DNA from: CAYFMS01 sp964491425 | GTDB taxonomy: Bacteria > Patescibacteriota > Patescibacteriia > UBA9934 | Direction of reading: 5' to 3' | DNA: 10,438 bases | Assembly (NCBI GenBank): GCA_964491425.1 | Contig: CAZBFR010000030.1 | Span: 1-10,438, forward strand | Shown here: one piece after another, positions 5,581 through 10,438 of the stretch | Position numbering within the stretch: position 1 is the first letter of the stretch | Layout of the letters: each line of letters starts with the position of its first letter | Program-made: the position numbers and the translations under genes | Notes under the pieces: generated by a model | Seen by the model: the letters and a program-made list of their open reading frames with translations, nothing else | Databases searched by the model: none | What the model was told of the DNA's origin: nothing

Positions 5581-6173
5581 TGAATTACGCCTCGTATCGT
5601 AACACGGCGGTTTCGATTCTTCTACTTGCGATTTGCACAACCCTCCTTATCGGTCGCCTTGGGAATGCAAAATTTGCGGGTGGGGACGGCCCAAAAAAGC
5701 TCGTTGTTGCAACAATGAACGACGTCCGCTACCCGCGTGGCAGTATCGTAACCGCACACGAACCAGGCATTCTACACCTGGGCGACGAACGTCTATTTCT
5801 CGATCTCGATACACAAATTGAGCTCGTTTCGTTAAACGAGAACGACCCTGTAATTCGGGTCATTCAGGGACGCGCTGTACTTGATGGACAATTTACAGTT
5901 ATTACCAGGGAAACGCGTGTAGAAACGAACGGCCAAGTTTCGTTTGTCCACTACAGCTGGCTCGACCAAGTCGAGCTCGGAATTTTATCGGGAACCGCAT
6001 TGCTAAGACAGGCAGACGCCCTTGACGAAGCGAGGCTCCTAGAATCTGGTGGCCTATCATTCTCAACGCTAGCCCCATATCCAGATACAATCATTCCCTT
6101 CACTCCCGAACATTCGAGCGCTAAGGCGTTTTACGCATGGGTAGCGTCAATGTCTCCCCCTCTTTTGGAATAA
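5580..6173 (+). CDS. Membrane-anchored FecR-like domain protein
   Basis: 197-residue protein with one N-terminal hydrophobic helix (about 9-26, TAVSILLLAICTTLLIGR) and an extracytoplasmic beta-rich region. The region from about 50 to 165 has the layout of a FecR domain: GSIVTAHEPGILHLGDERLF (55-74), a strand LDTQIELVSL (76-85), VIRVIQGRAVLDGQFTVITR (91-110) where FecR proteins show their GRV and F-V-x-T-P elements, then VSFVHYSWLDQVELGILSGT (120-139) and a closing LLESGGLSFST (153-163). The last 30 residues are not family-like. In classical systems FecR is an anti-sigma factor paired with an ECF sigma factor and a TonB receptor. None is next to this gene, so a stand-alone envelope role is more likely. 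Its 3' end overlaps the convergent beta-CASP gene by 53 nt. The fold call is by pattern only. Confidence 0.65.
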   Translation: MNYASYRNTAVSILLLAICTTLLIGRLGNAKFAGGDGPKKLVVATMNDVRYPRGSIVTAHEPGILHLGDERLFLDLDTQIELVSLNENDPVIRVIQGRAVLDGQFTVITRETRVETNGQVSFVHYSWLDQVELGILSGTALLRQADALDEARLLESGGLSFSTLAPYPDTIIPFTPEHSSAKAFYAWVASMSPPLLE

Positions 6174-7506
6174 CGATCGAGACGTCTTTAAATAATGGCT
6201 TGAGCATCTCCGCAAACGCCGTCTTCGCCTTGTCTTCCCCATGGACAAGAATAATTTGTTGTAAACTGCCCTCCTTCGGTTTAAGCCAGCGTGCGATTTT
6301 TCCTCGGTCGCCATGCGCGGAAAACGAATCGAGGGTTTGAACAGTTGCCTTGAGTGGGATCATGTCCCCGAGCACTTTTACCTTCGCAACCCCTTCCTGC
6401 ACACTTCGCCCAAGCGTCCCTTCAGCCTGATAGCCGATAAGAAGTACGCCCGCCTTTTCGTCACCGAGGTAACGCTTTGCGTGATGCATGACCCGCCCAC
6501 CATTCATCATTCCACTCCCCGCGATAATGATTTTTGGCCCTTTGTGATTATTAATCGCCATCGATGCATCAACAGACAATGCCTCTTTCAACCCTTTGAA
6601 GACAAAGAAATCTTGATCAATACTTGTTTTAATCGAGCGGTCGAACTCAAGTTCGTGCGCAAACTCTCGATACACCTTCGTCGCCTGTATTGCGAGCGGG
6701 CTATCAAGATAGATTTCAAGGCGTTTTGGGAGGCGCCCCGCGTCGACAAGCTCGTCGAGTGCGTAAAGAAGCTCCTGCGTGCGCTCGATTGAGAAGGCCG
6801 GGATAAGAAGCGTGCCTCCCCTTCCAATAATCAAATTCACAAAGGTCTCTAAATCGTTATTGCGCGTTACGGCCGGAGTGTGGTCGCGATCGCCGTATGT
6901 CGCCTCGCAAACAACAATATCTGCACGAGGAATCGCCTCAGTACTAGGAAGGATTGGAATATCATCATTCCCAATATCACCCGAAAAAATAACCCGTGTC
7001 GTCTCCCCCGCCTCGCTTATTTCAAGCGAAAGAAATGATGAACCCAAAATGTGTCCAGCGTTATAAAAGGTTGCATGGACATTTGGTATCGGTGAAAAAC
7101 TCGTCCGGTAATTAACCCCTCGGAATTGCGCCATCGCCTGCGCCAAATGATCCTTCTCGTAAATCCGTAGCCCTCCACAATCTCTCGCCTCCTCACTCAT
7201 CAAATTAAAGGCGTCATGTAAAATCGCCTCGGACAACGCCTTCGTTGGAGCGGTCGCAAATATCGGCCCCTTGTACCCGCGACGCACGAGAAGCGGAAGA
7301 CGACCGGTATGATCGTAATGCGCATGCGTTACAAAAACCGCCGATAGCGTCGCTGGATCAAACGGAAACGCTTGTTCATTTTTCTTGCTACAAAACCGCT
7401 CCCCTTGGAAAAACCCACAATCAACAAGAAACGACCCGGAGGCCGTTTCAACTAGGTAACAAGATCCCGTGACATCATTCGCCCCTCCAAGGAATGAAAT
7501 CTTCAT
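6121..7506 (-). CDS. Metallo-beta-lactamase/beta-CASP RNase
   Basis: Zinc-dependent nuclease of the beta-CASP group (the CPSF73/YsaA-like branch), probably acting in RNA processing or decay. All seven motifs can be placed in the 461 residues: motif 1 VDCG (28-31), motif 2 HAHYDH (61-66), motif 3 GHILGS (H152), motif 4 SGDIG (D177), beta-CASP motif A CEATYGDRDH (E201), motif B GGRVMHHAKRYLG (H341), and motif C SFSAHGDR (H398). LIPAFSIERTQELLYAL (234-250) is the usual start of the beta-CASP insertion. Length fits single-unit family members (about 450-470); the C-terminal domain of RNase J is absent. The frame runs 24 codons further upstream, but the family N-terminus MKISFLGGANDVTGS begins at ATG 7506, 1 nt after the VKOR gene's stop. 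Co-transcription with a disulfide-bond pair has no obvious functional reason. Confidence 0.92.
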   Translation of the reverse strand: MKISFLGGANDVTGSCYLVETASGSFLVDCGFFQGERFCSKKNEQAFPFDPATLSAVFVTHAHYDHTGRLPLLVRRGYKGPIFATAPTKALSEAILHDAFNLMSEEARDCGGLRIYEKDHLAQAMAQFRGVNYRTSFSPIPNVHATFYNAGHILGSSFLSLEISEAGETTRVIFSGDIGNDDIPILPSTEAIPRADIVVCEATYGDRDHTPAVTRNNDLETFVNLIIGRGGTLLIPAFSIERTQELLYALDELVDAGRLPKRLEIYLDSPLAIQATKVYREFAHELEFDRSIKTSIDQDFFVFKGLKEALSVDASMAINNHKGPKIIIAGSGMMNGGRVMHHAKRYLGDEKAGVLLIGYQAEGTLGRSVQEGVAKVKVLGDMIPLKATVQTLDSFSAHGDRGKIARWLKPKEGSLQQIILVHGEDKAKTAFAEMLKPLFKDVSIVIPKEGETLTLPMRKTP

Positions 7507-7507
7507 A

Positions 7508-7942
7508 TTATCGACGGTCGATACGCTTGATCGCGAAATAGCTTGCAGTAAGACCAAGTACGAAGGCAAGCGAGGCAAGACAAAGGAGGCACCAGGTATA
7601 AAGCACGAATGCCTCGATATACGTAAGGTAGAGGCTAAACCCTAGCGCGATAAGGACACAGACGCCAAGGGCAAGGAAGACGTCCTCACGCTTTGTTTTT
7701 TCGTACACCGCAAAAAGCACAGCCATGAGCAGGTATCCAACGGCCCCGATAAGCGAGACCGAGATTCCAAAAAGCTCAGAATACGCGCTCTGATTCACCG
7801 TATTACAATCGAATGTATCGCTGATACTGCAAAACGACGCATCGGAAACATTGTAATGGACCGTTACCAGGTAGCTCGCAACGCCAATCCCGAGGAGGCA
7901 AAGGACGAAAAATACTGTGCGAAAACCATTACGAAGTGTCAT
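7508..7942 (-). CDS. Vitamin K epoxide reductase (VKOR) family disulfide-bond protein
   Basis: Integral membrane quinone-dependent oxidoreductase that re-oxidises a periplasmic or extracytoplasmic thioredoxin partner, the role DsbB plays in proteobacteria. The 144 residues contain four to five hydrophobic helices. The loop cysteines are C38 and C46 (ASFCSISDTFDCNTVNQSAY) and the quinone-side CxxC is C118-C121 (TWCLLC); S62 of FGISVSLIG falls in the conserved serine region. Length matches the minimal bacterial VKOR domain without a fused thioredoxin. The partner is instead supplied by the gene directly upstream, separated by 2 nt, and the beta-CASP gene starts 1 nt after this stop, so translation of all three is probably coupled. 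No Shine-Dalgarno sequence is visible. Confidence 0.92.
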   Translation of the reverse strand: MTLRNGFRTVFFVLCLLGIGVASYLVTVHYNVSDASFCSISDTFDCNTVNQSAYSELFGISVSLIGAVGYLLMAVLFAVYEKTKREDVFLALGVCVLIALGFSLYLTYIEAFVLYTWCLLCLASLAFVLGLTASYFAIKRIDRR

Positions 7943-7944
7943 AT

Positions 7945-8322
7945 CTATTCAGGTAACGTACAGTTATAAATCTCCGCGAGCTTCTCAAGAGACTGAGTTC
8001 CGCTAATTCGCTCACCTGTCGCCGTTTCCCACGTTGGAGTTGTTTGAATTCCATCATCTTTACAAAGATCGAGATTGCGCGAACCCGGAACCGCACACTC
8101 TTTCTTATTCAACTTTCGAGCTGACGAACCAAAAAGTTCGTACTGCTGTGCGCAATGTGGGCACCAAGAAGCGGCGTAGATCTTTGCTCCATTATCCGTG
8201 AGACACTGTGCGAAGCTATCAAGCTTTGACGGAAGACGATTTTTCAAAGCGGCACCACCGATCAAAAGCACAAGTACGCCAATTGCCAAGGAAATCATCA
8301 AAGTCGTTGTGTTGATTTTCAT
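7945..8322 (-). CDS. Membrane-anchored thioredoxin-fold protein (CPHC), VKOR partner
   Basis: 125-residue single-pass protein: membrane helix at 7-25 (TLMISLAIGVLVLLIGGAA), then a thioredoxin-like domain facing outward. The active site is SWCPHC (C54, C57), followed by a helix (QQYELFGSSARKLN); the cis-proline is P96 in GIQTTPTWE. Cysteines C40, C76, C87 and C121 are additional and could form structural disulfides (C76/C87 bracket the loop ECAVPGSRNLDLC; C40 and C121 lie at the two ends). The same arrangement is common in VKOR-linked thioredoxin-like proteins. It should accept electrons from newly exported proteins and pass them to VKOR, encoded 2 nt downstream. It is the first gene of the operon, with a strong promoter ending 8 nt before the ATG and no Shine-Dalgarno sequence. 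Confidence 0.9.
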   Translation of the reverse strand: MKINTTTLMISLAIGVLVLLIGGAALKNRLPSKLDSFAQCLTDNGAKIYAASWCPHCAQQYELFGSSARKLNKKECAVPGSRNLDLCKDDGIQTTPTWETATGERISGTQSLEKLAEIYNCTLPE

Positions 8323-8330
8323 ATAACCCT

Positions 8331-8359
8331 ATAATACTGCATGCCCGTTTGATTGACAA
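8331..8359 (-). promoter_or_regulatory. Sigma70-type promoter of the thioredoxin-VKOR-RNase operon
   Basis: On the minus strand: TTGTCA (8359-8354), 17 bp spacer, TATTAT (8336-8331); both boxes match consensus at five of six. The -10 ends 8 nt before the ATG at 8322, so the leader would be 0-3 nt. The -35 box shares five bases with the -35 box of the dus promoter on the opposite strand. Confidence 0.75.
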
Positions 8360-8381
8360 ACTCCCTATTTTCGTTCATACT
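8353..8381 (+). promoter_or_regulatory. Sigma70-type promoter of dus
   Basis: TTGACA (perfect -35, 8353-8358), 17 bp spacer, CATACT (8376-8381; four of six). The -10 ends 11 nt before the ATG at 8393, giving a leader of about 4-5 nt with no Shine-Dalgarno sequence. Confidence 0.72.
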
Positions 8382-8392
8382 TCGCCAGCTTT

Positions 8393-9352
8393 ATGGCTTT
8401 TTCTTGGAAAACACAAGCGCGCCCAATCGTCGCCCTCTCCCCGATGGCCGACATGACCGATAGCGCGTTTTGTCGTACCGTAAAAACGATCGCAAATCCA
8501 ATCATGTTCCGGGAGATGATCTCAAGCGAGGCACTCGTTCGAGGGAACGATAAAACGAAGGAGATGGGCTTCCTCCATGAATCGGAGCATCCAATCATCC
8601 AACAACTTTTTGGATCGGATCCAAGTGTCATGGCAGAAGCGGCACGAATTGTTGAAGAGGAGTTCCATCCGGAAGGGATCGACATCAACATGGGGTGCCC
8701 CGTGTACAAGATCACCTCAAATTTCAACGGAGCTGCGCTCATGAAGGATCCTGAGCGAGCAAAGAAAATCGTTCGAGCAATGAAACAGGCGGTTTCGATC
8801 CCGGTCACCGTAAAGATGCGCGCCGGCTGGGACGCCTATGACCAATGCATCGAATTCGCAAAGGTCGTTGAGGAAGCTGGAGCCGATCTTGTAACCGTTC
8901 ACGGACGAACAAAGGTCCAAGGATATTCCGGATTTGCAAATAGAGAGGCGGTAGCGAATGTGAAAAAAGCCGTCTCGATTCCAGTCCTTTATAATGGCGA
9001 CGTCTTCAAACACCAGGATTTCTTCGACGCTCTCGAGCAAACACAGTGTGACGGAGTGCTTATAGCGCGCGGAGGTCTCGGTAACCCGTGGATTTTCCGC
9101 GATATCGAGGATCGTCTCGCGGGAAAGGTCCCGGAAGAGGTCTCCTTCGAGGAGCGTCTTAAAACGGTCCTCCTTCACCTCGACCTGCATCTCGAACAAT
9201 ACGGCGAAGGAGCGATCACAACATTTCGAAAACATTTGTCCTGGTACTTCAAGGGGATTCCCCACATGAAAGAGTATAAATCAGCAATGATGACCGCAAA
9301 AACCAAGGAAGAGCTCCTTGAGGTCCTCAAGCGCTTGACGCAGAAACCCTAA
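8393..9352 (+). CDS. tRNA-dihydrouridine synthase (Dus family, DusB-like)
   Basis: FMN-dependent enzyme that reduces uridine to dihydrouridine in the tRNA D-loop region, using NADPH. The 319 residues show an N-terminal TIM barrel and a C-terminal helical domain. Landmarks: VALSPMADMTDSAFC (13-27), the catalytic-cysteine loop INMGCPVYKITSNFNGAALM (98-117) with C102, FMN-binding K141 and R143 (VKMRAGW), H170 (TVHGRTKVQGYSG), N201 (YNGDV), and the phosphate-binding ARGGLGNPWIF (225-235). HLSWYFKGIPH (281-291) belongs to the helical domain. DusB normally has GCPAKKV in the cysteine loop; here it is GCPVYKI, still close to family. Length is normal. The start at 8393 is the only sensible ATG between the promoter and the first motif. 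Which tRNA position is modified cannot be told. Confidence 0.93.
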   Translation: MAFSWKTQARPIVALSPMADMTDSAFCRTVKTIANPIMFREMISSEALVRGNDKTKEMGFLHESEHPIIQQLFGSDPSVMAEAARIVEEEFHPEGIDINMGCPVYKITSNFNGAALMKDPERAKKIVRAMKQAVSIPVTVKMRAGWDAYDQCIEFAKVVEEAGADLVTVHGRTKVQGYSGFANREAVANVKKAVSIPVLYNGDVFKHQDFFDALEQTQCDGVLIARGGLGNPWIFRDIEDRLAGKVPEEVSFEERLKTVLLHLDLHLEQYGEGAITTFRKHLSWYFKGIPHMKEYKSAMMTAKTKEELLEVLKRLTQKP

Positions 9353-9362
9353 GGGCTACACT
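9335..9362 (+). promoter_or_regulatory. Sigma70-type promoter of the RimK-like gene, inside the end of dus
   Basis: TTGACG (9335-9340), 16 bp spacer, TACACT (9357-9362; four of six). The -35 lies in the last codons of dus and the -10 just after its stop. The expected start near 9369 leaves about 9 nt before the ATG at 9378, without a Shine-Dalgarno sequence. It would let the RimK-like gene be transcribed apart from dus, 25 nt upstream. Confidence 0.6.
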
Positions 9363-9377
9363 AGCCACAACAAATCT

Positions 9378-10319
9378 ATGAAAATCGGCATCCTTTCCTT
9401 TGTGAAAGGTTCAAAAAATATCGCAGTCGGAACGCGAAGCATTATCGACGAAGCGAAAAAGCGTGGACACGACGTAGAAGTATTCTACAGTCGTCACGTC
9501 GGTCTTGTCTTTGGAAATGGGCGAACACTCACCTACAAAGGTCAAACACTCTCTCCAAAGAAGTATGATGTAATCCTCGTTCGCCCAGGATTTACCGCGG
9601 ACCCGAGCGTCAATTCGTCCATTATCAAGCAATTCCAGCTCACGGGGTTTTATGTGTTGAACGGCTACATCGGGGTCTTCCGTGCAAAAAACAAGATTCG
9701 TACGCTCCAAATGCTCGACCATTTTAAGATTCCGGTACCTAAGACAGTTGTTGTTGAAGACCCAACCATGCTCGAAGAGGCCGCAAAAGAGTTCAAATTC
9801 CCCGTCATTGTTAAGTCGATCTACGGGACGCATGGCCGAGGCGTCTTCCTCGCGGAATCCGAGCGCTCGCTTAAGCCAATCGTTGAGTATTTGACGGTGA
9901 AGGAAAAGGGGCCAGTTTCCGTACAAGAGTATATTAAAGAGGCAAAGGGCAAGGACTTGCGCGTATTTGTCCTTGGTCGCAAGGTTGTCGCGACAATGGA
10001 GCGTGTTGCAAAGCAGGGTGAGTTCCGCGCAAACTTCCACAAGGGTGGAACGGTAGGCGTCGCGGACCTGAGTCCGGAGGAAAAGAAGATTGCACTTCGC
10101 GCTACGGACGTCCTCCAGCTCGACATCGCCGGTGTCGACATCCTTCGAACGAAGACAGGACCGAAGATTATCGAGGTTAACTCGAATCCGGGACTTGAGG
10201 GTATTTCGCGAGCTAGCGGAGTCAACGTCGCCGAAAAGATCGTGAATTTTGTCGAGATCCGGGTGAAAAAATTCGGCGGAAAGAAGAAACCGCTCGCAAA
10301 GAAAAAAATGCACGAATAG
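9378..10319 (+). CDS. RimK-like ATP-grasp ligase with lysine-rich tail
   Basis: ATP-grasp enzyme of the RimK/LysX/MptN type, which joins an amino acid to a carboxylate through an acyl-phosphate; RimK itself adds glutamates to ribosomal protein S6. The 313 residues comprise a pre-ATP-grasp domain (1-100), then a nucleotide-binding lid with K146 in VIVKSIYGTHGRGVFL and EYI at 184-186. The catalytic core has DLRVFVLG (193-200), GEFRANFHKGG (214-224), GVDIL (252-256, D254) and IIEVNSNPGLEGI (265-277), with the Mg ligands E267 and N269. The last 17 residues (VKKFGGKKKPLAKKKMHE region) hold many lysines and extend beyond the family's usual end. The substrate is unknown: S6, a cofactor or an amino-acid carrier protein are all possible, and no LysW-like carrier or S6 gene is nearby. 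A hairpin terminator begins 4 nt after the stop. Confidence 0.88.
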   Translation: MKIGILSFVKGSKNIAVGTRSIIDEAKKRGHDVEVFYSRHVGLVFGNGRTLTYKGQTLSPKKYDVILVRPGFTADPSVNSSIIKQFQLTGFYVLNGYIGVFRAKNKIRTLQMLDHFKIPVPKTVVVEDPTMLEEAAKEFKFPVIVKSIYGTHGRGVFLAESERSLKPIVEYLTVKEKGPVSVQEYIKEAKGKDLRVFVLGRKVVATMERVAKQGEFRANFHKGGTVGVADLSPEEKKIALRATDVLQLDIAGVDILRTKTGPKIIEVNSNPGLEGISRASGVNVAEKIVNFVEIRVKKFGGKKKPLAKKKMHE

Positions 10320-10322
10320 CAA

Positions 10323-10353
10323 AAATCCCCGCAACGCGGGGATTTATGTTTTT
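10323..10353 (+). terminator. Bidirectional intrinsic terminator
   Basis: A perfect 10 bp stem (10323-10332 with 10336-10345, core ATCCCCGC/GCGGGGAT) and a 3 nt loop AAC. On the plus strand TTTTT follows at 10349-10353 after ATG; on the minus strand TTTTT follows the core stem immediately. It ends the RimK-like gene and also fits the convergent gene on the minus strand, whose stop codon lies partly inside the stem. Confidence 0.88.
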
Positions 10354-10438
10354 GCAAAGTACTCTTGGGCAAGCGTGAGGTCATGCAAAATCTTCTGGCG
10401 CATGCGCTCAACCGACACCCAAGGAATAAGCTCGCTTA
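10344..10438 (-). CDS. C-terminal end of an unidentified gene, cut by window edge
   Basis: The minus strand is open for the last 30 codons of a gene entering from the right, ending ELIPWVSVERMRQKILHD-LTLAQEYFAKT before TAA at 10346-10344. The composition (amphipathic helix with Glu, Arg, Leu) looks like real protein and the stop sits at a bidirectional terminator, which supports a convergent gene ending here. The fragment is too short to name a family. Confidence 0.5.
   Translation of the reverse strand, partial: SELIPWVSVERMRQKILHDLTLAQEYFAKT

Noticed and set aside
5569..5640. 24-codon upstream extension of the small thioredoxin
   Set aside because: The added residues are charged and not family-like, and they overlap the FecR-like gene's membrane helix.
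6313..6792. 159-codon plus-strand frame opposite the beta-CASP gene
   Set aside because: Antisense to intact beta-CASP motifs, with no promoter or start signal of its own.
7507..7578. 24-codon upstream extension of the beta-CASP gene
   Set aside because: It overlaps the VKOR C-terminus, and the family N-terminus begins at the later ATG.
8717..9265. 182-codon open frame opposite dus
   Set aside because: It lies wholly inside dus, which has all catalytic residues; its product has no recognisable domain.
9353..9377. CCCTAAGGG inverted repeat after dus as a terminator
   Set aside because: The stem is too short, no T-run follows, and the stretch holds the -10 box of the next gene.
9411..10334. 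307-codon open frame on the minus strand opposite the RimK-like gene
   Set aside because: It is antisense to a gene with complete ATP-grasp motifs, its product (rich in Cys, Leu and Arg) matches no family, and it would read through the terminator; it is a codon-usage shadow.
1..10438. Mobile element, CRISPR array, toxin-antitoxin pair, defence system, tRNA or riboswitch
   Set aside because: I found no spaced direct repeats, transposase-like products, toxin-antitoxin gene pair, defence gene cluster, cloverleaf sequence or leader long enough for a riboswitch; intergenic gaps are at most about 70 nt.

Overview
The window reads as a compact bacterial chromosome segment, most likely from a member of the Candidate Phyla Radiation (Patescibacteria; Uhrbacteria- or Magasanikbacteria-like is my best guess, from gene content only). 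The grounds are very dense packing with 1-11 nt gaps or 4 nt ATGA overlaps, few Shine-Dalgarno sequences, small versions of housekeeping enzymes, and a mix typical of that group: a PduL-like protein, a VKOR-thioredoxin pair, an anchored PKD protein, a FecR-like protein, a beta-CASP nuclease and a RimK-like ligase. The standard code (TGA = stop) is used. I see no mobile element, CRISPR array, tRNA or rRNA.

Layout. (1) 1-2479, minus strand, one transcription unit read right to left: SpoU-family RNA methyltransferase, degenerate PduL-like protein, secreted and anchored CARDB/TSP3/PKD protein, then MurJ lipid II flippase, cut by the window edge. (2) 2511-3635, plus: RlmD/TrmA-type m5U methyltransferase, divergent from the SpoU gene. 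(3) 3632-4401, minus: two coupled membrane proteins of unknown function. (4) 4457-5314, plus: Era GTPase. (5) 5311-5568, minus: small thioredoxin-fold protein with CPHC and CGSC. (6) 5580-6173, plus: membrane-anchored FecR-like protein. (7) 6121-8322, minus operon: membrane-anchored thioredoxin, VKOR, beta-CASP metallo-beta-lactamase RNase. (8) 8393-9352, plus: Dus dihydrouridine synthase. (9) 9378-10319, plus: RimK-like ATP-grasp ligase, ending in a hairpin terminator that also serves the end of an unidentified minus-strand gene at the right edge.

Themes. Five proteins concern RNA or ribosomes (SpoU, RlmD, Era, the beta-CASP RNase, Dus). A second group builds or occupies the cell envelope (MurJ, the PKD protein, the FecR-like protein, two unknown membrane proteins). 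VKOR plus its thioredoxin forms a disulfide-forming machine for exported proteins. There is no obvious new defence system or biosynthetic cluster. The most informative non-genic signal is promoter architecture: several good sigma70-type promoters end only 6-15 nt before the start codon without a Shine-Dalgarno sequence, which implies leaderless or near-leaderless mRNAs. One divergent pair overlaps its two -35 boxes on the same bases. The most unusual protein is the PduL homologue, in which each HxH metal motif has lost its second histidine.
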